A DNA stretch of 64,000 bases from Pseudodesulfovibrio thermohalotolerans (GTDB taxonomy: Bacteria; Desulfobacterota; Desulfovibrionia; Desulfovibrionales; Desulfovibrionaceae), in contig NZ_CP120635.1 in assembly GCF_021353295.2 (NCBI RefSeq), forward strand, positions 1,808,501 through 1,872,500, read 5' to 3'. Positions 1-8,698 of the stretch are shown here, piece after piece. The notes beneath the pieces were generated by a model. It was not told the origin of the DNA and ran no database searches. It was given only the letters and a program-made list of their open reading frames with translations. The translations under genes were made by a program, and so were the position numbers. How positions within the stretch are numbered: position 1 is the stretch's first letter; every line of letters begins with the position of its first letter.

Positions 1-721
1 CCGCGCACCCTTTGTAGGCCGCGCCGTCCACCACGGCCTCGGCCTGCCAGCCGAACTGTTCTCCGCTCATGGTGTCCATGCAGACGCCGCGGGTCAGGGT
101 CAGGCTGACGTTGTCGCCCGTGAATACGGCGTCGTCCCCGGATCGCGTGGTCGAGACGCCGGTGAAACGGCGCGGTTCGGGGGAGTCCATCGTGGTCAGT
201 GAAAGCGTTCCCGGCGTGACCCTCATGGTCCAACCGGGTTCATTGCCCATGGCCTTGAAAGAGAATTCGCCGAACCGTTCGCGGCATCCCCAGCTTTCCC
301 CAACGGCCGAGGCATGGAGGAGTTCCCAGGCGGTCAGGCCCACGGAGGAAGGGGCTGAGGTTCCGAGGATTTCAGTGAAGATGGGACCTTTCGAATCCGG
401 CGAGAACAGCTTCATGGCCGCTTGCAGTCGGCCTTTTGTTTCATCCCGGACGGGCAGGGCGATCTGTCCTCCGCAAAGGGTCAGGACAAGGCCGTTGTCC
501 TGAGCCGCAAGTAGCCCTCTGAATGTCTCAATTTTCTCTAGACTTTTTCCAGACTCGTTGCTGTACGCGGGTTTCCCGGCGGATTCGGCTTGTTTCGATA
601 ATATGTTGTTGCTCTCGCCGGATGGGGCGGAGCATCCTGTCGACAGGATGGAAAATGCGGCCAGGAAAAGTAAAAAGAAGCGGGAAAAGAAGTTGTTGGA
701 TGGGGATTTCGATATGTGCAT
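1..721 (-). CDS. Lipoprotein with COG3650/META-like domain (3' end off the window)
   Basis: The 240 visible residues begin at an ATG preceded by GAGG. Residues 11-30 form a lipoprotein signal ending in the lipobox LSTGC, with the acylated cysteine at residue 30, so the product should be a membrane-anchored envelope protein. A GNEPGW motif at residues 159-164 and a later CMDTMSG segment followed by YKGC are the hallmarks of the COG3650 family, which is related to HslJ/META proteins. These families are linked to envelope stress but have no assigned reaction, so no biochemical function is claimed. The stop codon lies beyond the left edge. The gene reads in the same direction as nadB but is separated from it by a terminator hairpin. 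Confidence 0.8.
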   Translation of the reverse strand, partial: MHISKSPSNNFFSRFFLLFLAAFSILSTGCSAPSGESNNILSKQAESAGKPAYSNESGKSLEKIETFRGLLAAQDNGLVLTLCGGQIALPVRDETKGRLQAAMKLFSPDSKGPIFTEILGTSAPSSVGLTAWELLHASAVGESWGCRERFGEFSFKAMGNEPGWTMRVTPGTLSLTTMDSPEPRRFTGVSTTRSGDDAVFTGDNVSLTLTRGVCMDTMSGEQFGWQAEAVVDGAAYKGCA

Positions 722-763
722 TGGAGACCTCGTCATGTTTTTCTGAGCCTATACCGAAGAAGA

Positions 764-797
764 GGCCCGCGCCATCCCCGGGGGGACGGCGCGGGCC
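764..797 (-). terminator. Terminator hairpin after nadB
   Basis: A perfect 10-bp stem (GGCCCGCGCC/GGCGCGGGCC) lies just past the nadB stop and is followed on the minus strand by a moderately T-rich run. It separates the nad operon from the downstream lipoprotein gene. Confidence 0.7.
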
Positions 798-826
798 GTA
801 TGAGCCGTTGATGGGACTTGGGCAGC

Positions 827-2413
827 CTAGTCGATGCGGTGGTGGCATCCTACTGTTTTCTGGTTGCGCAGGGCGGCCTGGGTAATGATGTAGGCCGTCT
901 GGGAACCGTGGAAGAGATCGATGATGGATTTGCTCAATTCCGTCTCGCGATAGAAATCCTGAAGGTTCTTGGTCAGCTTGTGCAGGTCCACATAGGCGCG
1001 GTTCAGGCGATTGCTCGTGCGGGTGACGCCCACGTAGTTCCACATGGTGTTGCGGATGTTGGACCAGTCCTGCGCGATGAGCGCAGGGTCCTCGTCGTGG
1101 ATGCCGTGGGGAACCCAGTCCGGAATGGCGTCGAGGAGCTTGCGGGGCAGGCTGGAACTCCGGTTGAGGCGCATGGCCATGTCCTGTCCGGCCGAATGCC
1201 CCCAGAGCATTCCTTCCAGGAGCGAGGTGCTGGCCAGCCGGTTGGCGCCGTGAACGCCGGTGCAGCTGCATTCGCCTGCCGCGTAGAGGTGGTCCAGAGT
1301 GGTGCGCGCTCTGTTGTCCACCAGGATGCCGCCGCAGAAATAGTGCGCTGCCGGGACCACGGGAACCGGGTCCGTGGCCATGTTAATGCCCATTTTGCGG
1401 CACCGCTCGGAAATGGTCGGGAATCGCTTGGTGACGTCCTGCTTGATTCCGGAACAGTCCAGGTAGACGCAGTCGTCGTCCGTGTTCAGCATCTCTTCCA
1501 TGATGGCCCGCGTGACGATGTCGCGGGGAGCCAGGTCCGCGCGGGGATCATGGTTGGGCATGAAACGTTCGCCACGTGAGTTGACCAGAACGGCTCCCTC
1601 GCCGCGCACGGCCTCGGAAACCAGGAAGCGCCGTTCTCCGCGTTTGGTGCCGCCATAGAGGGCTGTGGGGTGGAACTGCACATATTCACAGTTCATCAGC
1701 CGGGTCCCGGCGCGATGGGCCATGGCAAGGCCCGAGCCTATGGACCCCGAGGTGTTGGTGGTGTGCAGATAAATCTGCCCGATGCCGCCGGTGGCCAGCA
1801 GGGTGTACTTGGACAGGATGGTTTCGACCTTGCCCACCTGATCGTTGAATACGTAGGCCCCGACGCATTGGTTGGACAGGTTGTACTGGAAGTCCAGATG
1901 CCGGGCGTGGTGCTGGGTGGTCAGGAGGTCGATTGCGGTGCGCTGGGTCAGCACACGGATGTTGGGGTGCTCCTCAACGGCGTTGGAGAGCACTTCCATG
2001 ATGTTCCGGCCGGTGTGGTCGTCGCAGTAGAGAATGCGCGCCAGGGAATGGCCGCCCTCGCGGGTCAGGTACCAGTCGCCCGGTTTGCGCTGGTTGAAGG
2101 GTATCTTGTATTTTTCGAGGAAGAGTTCTTTGAGGACTACCGGCCCCTTGCGGGAGATGAAACGCACCGCTCGGGAATAGTTGTGTTTCCAGCCCGCGGT
2201 AAGGATATCTTTTTCCAGTATCCTGGGGTCGTCGTGCTCGTTGCGGTAGACGATGCCCCCTTGCGCGAGGGAAGTGTTGCCGGTTTTCAGGTCGACCCCG
2301 GCAGTGATTAGGATGACGTCGCGCCCCTGGTCGGCCAGGGTGAGGGCGGCCACGGAACCGGCGATGCCGGAACCGATGATCAAAGCGTCGGATTGCAGGC
2401 GGAAATCGTTCAT
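827..2413 (-). CDS. nadB: L-aspartate oxidase
   Basis: This 528-residue flavoprotein oxidises L-aspartate to iminoaspartate, the first step of NAD synthesis from aspartate. The N-terminus carries the FAD-binding GSGIAGS motif (residues 14-20). Further in are the succinate dehydrogenase/aspartate oxidase signatures QFHPTALYGG and EAVRGEGAVL and a late SCTGVHGANRLAS stretch. The length is normal for NadB. An open frame continues upstream, but it only runs through nadA in another frame; the ATG at 2413 begins the homologous sequence. It is the last gene of nadC-nadA-nadB and lies 26 bases after nadA. In an anaerobe the electron acceptor is likely fumarate rather than oxygen, which is inference. 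Confidence 0.95.
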   Translation of the reverse strand: MNDFRLQSDALIIGSGIAGSVAALTLADQGRDVILITAGVDLKTGNTSLAQGGIVYRNEHDDPRILEKDILTAGWKHNYSRAVRFISRKGPVVLKELFLEKYKIPFNQRKPGDWYLTREGGHSLARILYCDDHTGRNIMEVLSNAVEEHPNIRVLTQRTAIDLLTTQHHARHLDFQYNLSNQCVGAYVFNDQVGKVETILSKYTLLATGGIGQIYLHTTNTSGSIGSGLAMAHRAGTRLMNCEYVQFHPTALYGGTKRGERRFLVSEAVRGEGAVLVNSRGERFMPNHDPRADLAPRDIVTRAIMEEMLNTDDDCVYLDCSGIKQDVTKRFPTISERCRKMGINMATDPVPVVPAAHYFCGGILVDNRARTTLDHLYAAGECSCTGVHGANRLASTSLLEGMLWGHSAGQDMAMRLNRSSSLPRKLLDAIPDWVPHGIHDEDPALIAQDWSNIRNTMWNYVGVTRTSNRLNRAYVDLHKLTKNLQDFYRETELSKSIIDLFHGSQTAYIITQAALRNQKTVGCHHRID

Positions 2414-2439
2414 GGCTAATGGTGTAGCACCAGGCACGG

Positions 2440-3480
2440 CTAGGAGCAAACAGCGAGCATTCTTTCCAGGGCAAGCTTGGCGGGCTCCCGGATGGCGTTG
2501 CTCACCGTGACGGGTGTGGCTGTGTCGAGGGTTTGCAGGGTATGGGCGAGTTTTTCGATTGTGATCTTGCCCATGTCCTCGCACAAGGCAGTGAGCAGGG
2601 GTTTGATGGTTTTTTGTCCGGCGTGCCGTGCGGCGAGCCGCTTCACGAGATTTTCCTCGGTGCCGATATACACGGTGGACCCGGCCGGAGCCTCTTCCGC
2701 ATATTTGATGAGGAAGGAGGTGGAGCCGTTGCCGTCCGTTTCGCGTACGACCGCAGGAGAGCATTCCGGGTGGACCACGATCTTCGCCTCGGGCTCGTTT
2801 TTACGGATGGCGCGCACGGCGTCCAGAGTGAAGGCTTCGTGGATGGGGCAGTAGCCGGGCCAGAGGAACAGCTTTTTGCCGTCGGCGGTCTCGGGGTCAA
2901 TGAACAGCCCGGGGTCGCCGTGGATGACATCGGCAGGAAGAATGAGTCGCTGCTTCTCGGGGATGCCGAGCACGTCGGCGGTGTTGTTGCCGAGGTGCTG
3001 GTCGGGCAGGAACAGGACGGCGTCGCCCTGCGACATGGCCCAGTCGAGCATGATTCGGGCGTTGGCGGAAGTGCATACCGAGCCGCCGTGTTCCCCTACG
3101 ACGCCTTTCACGGCGGCGGAGGAGTTTACGTAGGTCAGCGGGACTATCCTGCGCCCATTCTCTTCAAGGGTGTCGAGGGTCTTGCGCACGCGGCTCGCTT
3201 CGGCCATGTCGGCCATGGGGCAGGATGCGGTGACGTCGGGTATGTGGATTTTCTGGCCGGGGCGGCTCAGGATGGCGGCGGACTCGGCCATGAAGAAGAC
3301 TCCGCAGAAGACCACGTGATCGGCCTTCAGGCCGTGAATCTTGCGGGCCAGTTCCAGGGAGTCGCCCCTTATGTCCGTGCAGTCGATGACGGCGTCGGAC
3401 TGGTAGTGATGGCCGAGGATGGCCAGGGAGTCGCCCAGGGCGTCCTTTATCCGAAAAATGGTTTCCTTGGCGTTTTCCAC
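2440..3480 (-). CDS. nadA: Quinolinate synthase
   Basis: This 346-residue protein condenses iminoaspartate with dihydroxyacetone phosphate to give quinolinate and uses a [4Fe-4S] cluster. Recognisable segments are ILGHHYQ near the start, FMAESA, YVNSSAAVK and HPEC. By alignment with known NadA proteins the cluster cysteines should be C87 (TASCPMAD), C211 (WPGYCPIHEAF) and C300 (LTALCEDMGKIT). C87 and C211 are about 124 residues apart, more than in E. coli NadA, because a segment around ILPADVIHGDPGLFIDPE is inserted. The gene is in operon with nadC (11 bases upstream) and nadB. Confidence 0.95.
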   Translation of the reverse strand: MENAKETIFRIKDALGDSLAILGHHYQSDAVIDCTDIRGDSLELARKIHGLKADHVVFCGVFFMAESAAILSRPGQKIHIPDVTASCPMADMAEASRVRKTLDTLEENGRRIVPLTYVNSSAAVKGVVGEHGGSVCTSANARIMLDWAMSQGDAVLFLPDQHLGNNTADVLGIPEKQRLILPADVIHGDPGLFIDPETADGKKLFLWPGYCPIHEAFTLDAVRAIRKNEPEAKIVVHPECSPAVVRETDGNGSTSFLIKYAEEAPAGSTVYIGTEENLVKRLAARHAGQKTIKPLLTALCEDMGKITIEKLAHTLQTLDTATPVTVSNAIREPAKLALERMLAVCS

Positions 3481-3491
3481 AGTGTTCCTCT

Positions 3492-4361
3492 TTATCGCAA
3501 CGGCACGAATTGCATACTGAAATCGGAACTGGGCGCGGAGTGGGTCAGTTTACCCACCGAAATGAAGTCCGGTCCGAGTTCAGCGATGCTGCGGATGTTA
3601 TCCAAGGAGACGTTGCCGCTGATTTCCGTCTCGATGTTTTCGGGGATCATGGACAGTGCGGCCTTGGTGGCCTCGGTGCCCATGTTGTCCAGCATGATGC
3701 GCTTGATGTCGCACTTGCAGGCTTCCTGTACCTCTTCGATGGTCCGGCATTCCACCTCGATGGGCGGACAGGGGGAATGGACCGTCTGAAGTTGATGCAC
3801 GGCCTCGGTGATGGAGCCGGCCCGGTCGATGTGGTTGTCCTTGAGCATGAGCATCTCGGACAGGGTCAGGCGATGGTTTTTTCCGCCGCCGGCCAGAACC
3901 GCGTATTTCTCGGGGAAGCGCAGGCAGGGAAGAGTCTTGCGCGTGTCGAGCAGGGTAGTTCCCGTACCTTTGAGGGCTTCCACGTACTGCGCGGTCAGGT
4001 TGGCTACGCCGGACATGTGGCACAGGAAATTGAGGATGATCCGTTCAGCCTTGAGAAGGTGGATGGCCGGGCCTTGCAGCGCGGCGACCATGGTTCCTTC
4101 GGATACGGTTTCGCCGTCGTCCACGTTGAGGTGAGCCTGACAGCCCTCGCCGCCGAATTCAAGGATCATCGGGATGATCGGCAGACCGGCGACAACGGTT
4201 TTCTGTTTCGCCACGATCATGGCCTGGGCCATGTCGGAATCGGTAAAAAGGCCCTGGCTGGTCAGGTCTGAGCCGTCCTCTGCCAGGGCGATGCGGATGG
4301 TGGCCAGCAGGAACATCCTGGCTTCGGCCTGGAAAAAATCGTCGAAAAGATTGCTAGGCAT
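3492..4361 (-). CDS. nadC: Nicotinate-nucleotide pyrophosphorylase (quinolinate phosphoribosyltransferase)
   Basis: This 289-residue enzyme transfers phosphoribose from PRPP to quinolinate and releases CO2, giving nicotinate mononucleotide. The family signature LLDTRKTLPCLRFPEKYAV is followed by GGGKNHRLTLSEMLMLKDNH, which supplies PRPP- and quinolinate-binding basic residues. EVECRTIEE and IMLDNMG mark the C-terminal barrel. It is the first gene of the minus-strand nad operon, so all three steps from aspartate to NaMN are co-transcribed. The 160-base region upstream is shared with the divergent mgtE; no clear NrtR or NiaR operator was seen there. Confidence 0.95.
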   Translation of the reverse strand: MPSNLFDDFFQAEARMFLLATIRIALAEDGSDLTSQGLFTDSDMAQAMIVAKQKTVVAGLPIIPMILEFGGEGCQAHLNVDDGETVSEGTMVAALQGPAIHLLKAERIILNFLCHMSGVANLTAQYVEALKGTGTTLLDTRKTLPCLRFPEKYAVLAGGGKNHRLTLSEMLMLKDNHIDRAGSITEAVHQLQTVHSPCPPIEVECRTIEEVQEACKCDIKRIMLDNMGTEATKAALSMIPENIETEISGNVSLDNIRSIAELGPDFISVGKLTHSAPSSDFSMQFVPLR

Positions 4362-4520
4362 GGCTTAGTCCATATATTTGCAGGTAGATGTTGGCAAGTA
4401 AGTCACGGATGGTCTTTCGTCAAGGGGGTGCGCGGTTGATGAAATATTTCACATTAATATCACGGGACGAAAGCCCGATTGCTTTGACCTGGAGCCTGTT
4501 TTGAGCTAGGTATCCAGCGC

Positions 4521-5858
4521 ATGAGCGTAGAAGAAAAAGAGGAAAAAATCACTCATCCGGTCGACGGGGCGGACGGCCTGTCCGGTGTGGACTTCGATCA
4601 GCATCCCGCTGACGCAGCCGAGACTATTGAAGGTCTCGACATCGCCGATCAGGTCAAGTTCATTAAGCAGTTGCCCATCAAGGACGCGGCCGAGTCCATC
4701 GCGGAGATGGACGACCTCGACCAGAAAGCGCTCATCAGCAACCTTAACCGGGGGCTGGCTGCCCGCATCGTCGAGGAGATGGCTCCGGATGACGCCACCG
4801 ACCTTCTGGACGGATTGGGCGAAGATCTGCAAAAGGCCCTGCTCAGCCGAGTGGCCGCCGAGGATCGGGCGGAGCTCAAGACGCTCCTGACCTTCGATCC
4901 CGATACTGCGGGCGGCGTCATGAACACCGAGGTGGTCATCCTCGACCAGGACCTGAACGCGGACGAAGCCGTGGCCAAGATTCGCGAGGAGGTCGAGGAC
5001 AAGGAAATTCCGTACTACGCCTACCTCGTGGACAAGAAGGACCGGCTGGTGGGCGTCGTCTCCCTGCGCGACCTGATGCTCGCCAAGCGCGGAGCGATTC
5101 TCAAGGAGCTGGTCAAAACCCAGAATCTCATCACTGTGGGCTACAACGAAGACAAGGAAGAGGTGGCCCACCTTATCGCCCGCTATAATTTCCTGGCCCT
5201 GCCCGTTGTGGATTTCGGCAATCGCCTTCTCGGCGTCGTCACCGTCGACGACGTCATCGACATCATTCATGAAGAGGCTTCCGAGGACATGCAGGCCATG
5301 GTTGGCGCGGGCGCGGACGAAACCACGGATTCCCCGTGGTCTTATTCTGTCCGTATGCGTCTGCCCTGGCTCATCCTCAACATGATTTTTTCCGCCATTT
5401 CGGCCTGGGTGGTCCATCTTTTTGAAGGCAACATCGCCCAGATGGCGGTGCTTGCCGTGCTTATGCCCGTTGTCGCCAACCAGGCGGGCAACACCGGGCA
5501 GCAGGCCCTGGCCGTCATGATCCGCCAGTTGGCCATGGAGCGTTTTGACCGCAAGCGGGCGTGGATAGCCGTGCTTCGCGAGTTGCGCATCGGATTCATG
5601 AACGGCATGATTATTTCGATGCTGGTTTTCTGCGTGGTCCTTCTGGTTACCCACAAACCGTTGCTGGCCCTGGTCATGGGGGTGGCTCTCTGCGTGGACA
5701 TGCTTCTCGGCGCGCTCGCCGGGGCGTCCATCCCGCTCCTGCTCAAGGAGTTGGGCCGTGATCCGGCCCAGGCGTCGAGTATCTTCCTGACCACCATCAC
5801 CGACTCCATGGGCTTTCTGGTTTTGCTCGGCCTGGCCGGGATGGTCCTGCTGAGATGA
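4521..5858 (+). CDS. mgtE: Magnesium transporter MgtE
   Basis: This 445-residue inner-membrane Mg2+ channel has the usual layout: an acidic helical N domain (about 30-130), a pair of CBS domains (about 135-260) with the linker DPDTAGGVMNTEVV, then five hydrophobic segments from about residue 275. The membrane part contains the PVVANQAGNTGQQ pore motif with its conserved asparagines and glycines, and a late TTITDSMGF segment with the pore aspartate. In known MgtE proteins the cytosolic domains close the pore when Mg2+ is high. The ribosome-binding site before the ATG is weak. The gene is monocistronic: nadC is divergent on the left and a bidirectional terminator follows. Confidence 0.95.
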   Translation: MSVEEKEEKITHPVDGADGLSGVDFDQHPADAAETIEGLDIADQVKFIKQLPIKDAAESIAEMDDLDQKALISNLNRGLAARIVEEMAPDDATDLLDGLGEDLQKALLSRVAAEDRAELKTLLTFDPDTAGGVMNTEVVILDQDLNADEAVAKIREEVEDKEIPYYAYLVDKKDRLVGVVSLRDLMLAKRGAILKELVKTQNLITVGYNEDKEEVAHLIARYNFLALPVVDFGNRLLGVVTVDDVIDIIHEEASEDMQAMVGAGADETTDSPWSYSVRMRLPWLILNMIFSAISAWVVHLFEGNIAQMAVLAVLMPVVANQAGNTGQQALAVMIRQLAMERFDRKRAWIAVLRELRIGFMNGMIISMLVFCVVLLVTHKPLLALVMGVALCVDMLLGALAGASIPLLLKELGRDPAQASSIFLTTITDSMGFLVLLGLAGMVLLR

Positions 5859-5883
5859 AAGGAACGGATTGAAAAGACAATGA

Positions 5884-5919
5884 AAAAGAGGCGCCCCGGA
5901 TATCCGGGGCGCCTCTTTT
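5884..5919. terminator. Bidirectional terminator between mgtE and cheZ
   Basis: A perfect stem of at least 14 bp (GAGGCGCCCCGGA with its complement) is flanked by an A-run on the left and a T-run on the right. It can stop mgtE on the plus strand and the converging minus-strand cluster that ends with cheZ. Confidence 0.9.
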
Positions 5920-5939
5920 TCATTTGATTTGTTCGGGGA

Positions 5940-6677
5940 TCAGTCCAGGCCGAGGGAGGCGAGGAGGTCGTCCACGTCGTGCTGGTTGGTGCCTTCGGAC
6001 GGCCCCTGGAGTTTGGATGTGGCCTCGGTCTTGGCCTCCTGGGACAGTTCCTCGAAGTCCTTTTCCGGCTCGGCTTCGCGCTGACGGATCATCAGCCCGG
6101 TGGAGAGCATGACTTCGCGGACGATCTGTTCGATCTGGCGGATGGAATTGATGATCCGTTTGATGCGCTGTCCAGTCAGGTCCTGAAAGCTCAGTGAAAC
6201 CATGATGTTGGACAAATCCGAGCCAAGCGTTTTGTTGATTTCCTTGAGCTTTTCCCGGCTTTCGCGGGTCACGCCGCCCGATTCGAACCCTTTGACGATG
6301 CTGGATACGGACCCTTGCAGGCTTTGGAGTTTCTCGACGATGTCGATGATTTCCACGGCCGCTTTTTCGGTGGTCTGGAGTACCGCGTCCAACTGGTCCG
6401 AGGTTTCGGAAAAAAGCTCCTCGGGGTCGATGTCGGCGGTGATGGTCTTGATCTCGGTGCCGCCGCGGGCGGCTTTGACTTCCTGATAGATTTTCTTGAG
6501 GCCGCCTTGCAGGTCTTCGTTGACCCGTCGGTAGAATTCGCCTTCCAGCAAAGCCTTGGACAGGTTTCTGGCGATCTCCCTTTCTACGGAAGCGGCTATG
6601 GTCCCCTTGAGGCTGGCTACAAGCTGGTCGGAGACCTTTTCCATCAGCTCCTTCACCAATTCATCATTGCTGGTCAT
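5940..6677 (-). CDS. cheZ: CheZ-type CheY-P phosphatase
   Basis: This 245-residue, largely helical protein carries FQDLTGQRIKR at residues 164-174, the CheZ active-site signature in which the aspartate (D166) and glutamine (Q170) position water to dephosphorylate CheY-P. The C-terminus, QHDVDDLLASLGLD, closely resembles the CheY-binding tail of enterobacterial CheZ, and a low-complexity linker joins it to the helical core. The central helices (about 85-185) would form the dimeric four-helix bundle. It is the last gene of a minus-strand cluster, 18 bases after a PilZ-domain gene, so motility control and c-di-GMP sensing may be co-expressed. This is a stronger identification than a general chemotaxis label. 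Confidence 0.88.
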   Translation of the reverse strand: MTSNDELVKELMEKVSDQLVASLKGTIAASVEREIARNLSKALLEGEFYRRVNEDLQGGLKKIYQEVKAARGGTEIKTITADIDPEELFSETSDQLDAVLQTTEKAAVEIIDIVEKLQSLQGSVSSIVKGFESGGVTRESREKLKEINKTLGSDLSNIMVSLSFQDLTGQRIKRIINSIRQIEQIVREVMLSTGLMIRQREAEPEKDFEELSQEAKTEATSKLQGPSEGTNQHDVDDLLASLGLD

Positions 6678-6695
6678 GCGTCTGCTCCGGGACGG

Positions 6696-7214
6696 CTACA
6701 TTTTGGAGTTGCGAATCTGTTCCCTTTGTTCCTTGAAGACGAATTGCACTATGGCTTCCATGTCCGAGCCGCGCAGGTCCACGAATTCGAAGCGGTACAG
6801 TCCCGTGTCGGACTCTTGCTCCAGGATGCGTCCCTTGCTGCCTGCCAGGCGCAGAGGAGCCTGGCTGAGGTAGATGATGATCTCCAGGGAAGCGCCGATG
6901 TCGAATCGCTCCCTGGACCGGAACTTCACCCCGGCCGCGGATATTTCCATGACCTCCACGGGAATGGAGAAATCGGTCTTGACGGAGTCCTGGCCGAGCA
7001 TGGATATGACCTGGTCGAGCTTGCGGTCCATTTCCGCGAGAAAGGTGGTCACTTCCTCGGGGAGCTTGCTCTTCTTGACGAAATCGGCCCGTGAGACAGG
7101 CTGCGGCATGGAGTCGCCAGTGAATATCTGGGGTGAATCCAGGGACTCCATGACCCGGGCCTGAGCCTTCAGCCTGACCTGTATCCTAGAGAATGAACGT
7201 TTCTCCTCACTCAT
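6696..7214 (-). CDS. PilZ-domain protein
   Basis: This 172-residue protein starts with a KRSFSRIQVRLKA segment typical of the basic c-di-GMP-binding arm. A helical insert (about 40-75) is followed by a beta-barrel half with EISAAGVKFRSR, matching the degenerate D/N-x-S-x-x-G signature, and GASLEIIIYL. It probably binds cyclic di-GMP, but the arginine pattern is not perfect, so binding is likely rather than certain. It lies between a NIL ferredoxin (17 bases) and cheZ (18 bases), pointing to a role in flagellar or surface behaviour. A GGDEF/EAL enzyme is encoded about 10 kb away. Confidence 0.75.
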   Translation of the reverse strand: MSEEKRSFSRIQVRLKAQARVMESLDSPQIFTGDSMPQPVSRADFVKKSKLPEEVTTFLAEMDRKLDQVISMLGQDSVKTDFSIPVEVMEISAAGVKFRSRERFDIGASLEIIIYLSQAPLRLAGSKGRILEQESDTGLYRFEFVDLRGSDMEAIVQFVFKEQREQIRNSKM

Positions 7215-7231
7215 GGGACCCCCTTGGCGGC

Positions 7232-7675
7232 TCAGGGCCTGCCGTATTCATCCATGTCGAGCGTCATGCATTTGACCGGGCAGACGCGGGTGCACATGCC
7301 GCAGGCCGAACATTTGTCCACGTCGAAGACGACCTTCAAGGTCTCGCGGTCCAGGGTCAGGGCGTCGGTGGGGCACATGGCCGTACAGACGCCGCAATGG
7401 ATGCACGAGTCGTCGTTGCGGAAAATCTTGTGCGCTACCGGGGTGATGCGCACGCCGTTCTCCTTGAGGTAGCCGATGCCCTTGCGGAAGGTGTCTTCCC
7501 GGCCGGAAACCTCAAGGGTCATGGTGCCTTCGTGTCGCGGGCTGATATCCGCCTTGAGGATGTTGAAGCTCAGGTCGAACTTGCGGAGCAGGTTGCAAAC
7601 CACGGGTCTGCCGGACACTTCCGGCGGAAACGAAAGATAGACGATTTTTCTGAAACCATTCTTGGTCTGGGTCAT
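7232..7675 (-). CDS. NIL-domain ferredoxin with two [4Fe-4S] clusters
   Basis: This 147-residue protein has an N-terminal NIL domain (about 10-80, with the ISPRHEGTMTLEV strand region), as found next to methionine ABC transporters and in ferredoxins of anaerobes. It is followed by two cluster motifs, CIHCGVCTAMCP and CSACGMCTRVCP. All eight cysteines are present, so it should be a low-potential cytoplasmic electron carrier. NIL ferredoxins of this type have been tied to homocysteine or sulfur metabolism in anaerobes, but nothing in the neighbourhood proves that here. It sits between a cpoB-like gene and a PilZ gene. Confidence 0.9.
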   Translation of the reverse strand: MTQTKNGFRKIVYLSFPPEVSGRPVVCNLLRKFDLSFNILKADISPRHEGTMTLEVSGREDTFRKGIGYLKENGVRITPVAHKIFRNDDSCIHCGVCTAMCPTDALTLDRETLKVVFDVDKCSACGMCTRVCPVKCMTLDMDEYGRP

Positions 7676-7723
7676 GGGATTTTCCTGAATGCCTTCATGG
7701 CACGTTCGGCGCTAGGGCCGCAA

Positions 7724-8698
7724 TTATTTCATTTTATCCAGAGACCGTTTCGCCTGCGTGGCTTCGACGGACTTGGGAAAGTTCTGAATCACTTCCTGGA
7801 AACGCATCTTGGCCAACTCGGGCTTGCCGATGTGTTCCCAGGAGTAGCCAGCCCGGAGCAGGGCGGATTTGTACTTGGAGCTTTTTTTGTACTTCTCGAT
7901 GACGTCTTCGTAGAGGATGACCGCCCGGGCGTAGTCCTTGAGCATGTAGTAGCACTGGCCCTGCCAGAAAACCGCGCTGGGCGTGAAGGCGTGTCCCTTG
8001 AAGGTGTCGGTGAACTCGGCCCAGTAAGAGCGGGCGCGTTCGTAGTTGCCGTCCTTGTACAGGGCGTATGCCTTGTCGTAGAGCGCCTTGGCCGGGTCGT
8101 TGTCGGCCTGAGGCGCGGAATCGTTCTTGTCGGCGGCAGCGGCTGTCCCCACGGCAGCGGCGGCACCGGCGGCAGCGCCGTTTTCGGCAGACTTGGCCTC
8201 GGCTTGACCCGCCAGAGGCGCATTCGCCTCGGGCGTTGCGGCGGGGAGGGCCGCAGCCATGGCCGCGTTGCGCTCTTCACGAATCTTGGGCAGATCGACC
8301 TGAAGCTGGTTCTCCATGGCGAATTCCACTTCGGAAAGCCGCCGGGCCAGATCATCCACGGTCACGGCGGAATCGGCTGCACCGACCTGCCGGTCCATGC
8401 GGATGTTCAGGTTGTCCATCTCGCCCCGCATCTTGGCGATTTCGGTGCGCAGGGACTGGATTTCGGCCCACATGTCGGCGGATCTTTCGCGGATGGGGTT
8501 GTTGGACTGCTCGATTTCTTCCTTGAGCTGCTGCCGGGATTCGGCCAGTTCGGCTTCGAGCTGGCGAATGCGGTTGCGGTCCTGCTGCCGGTCGGATTGT
8601 ATGGCTTCCACGTCGGTCCTGGTGGCGCAGCCGGACAGGGCCGAGATGCTCAATATCGCCAAAAACAAGCTGAATATACAGGTCTTTTTTATCGTCAT
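7724..8698 (-). CDS. CpoB/YbgF-like TPR lipoprotein
   Basis: This 324-residue protein has a lipoprotein signal ending in LSGC (acylated C24). It then has a coiled coil (about 28-130, rich in Q/E/R heptads), an Ala-rich linker with PAAT and AAAVG repeats, and C-terminal TPR repeats starting near AKALYDKAYALYKDGNY and ending with FQEVIQNFPKS. This order matches CpoB/YbgF (the Tol-Pal-associated protein that coordinates outer-membrane constriction with septal wall synthesis), except that it is lipid-anchored. The start at 8698 has GAGGGAG upstream and overlaps the stop of the preceding small membrane gene by 4 bases. No other tol-pal gene is in the window, so the Tol link is inferred from the architecture. 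Confidence 0.8.
   Translation of the reverse strand: MTIKKTCIFSLFLAILSISALSGCATRTDVEAIQSDRQQDRNRIRQLEAELAESRQQLKEEIEQSNNPIRERSADMWAEIQSLRTEIAKMRGEMDNLNIRMDRQVGAADSAVTVDDLARRLSEVEFAMENQLQVDLPKIREERNAAMAAALPAATPEANAPLAGQAEAKSAENGAAAGAAAAVGTAAAADKNDSAPQADNDPAKALYDKAYALYKDGNYERARSYWAEFTDTFKGHAFTPSAVFWQGQCYYMLKDYARAVILYEDVIEKYKKSSKYKSALLRAGYSWEHIGKPELAKMRFQEVIQNFPKSVEATQAKRSLDKMK

Noticed and set aside
4362..4520. Possible Mg2+ riboswitch before mgtE
   Set aside because: The region is only about 160 bases and has no convincing M-box pairing or terminator hairpin.
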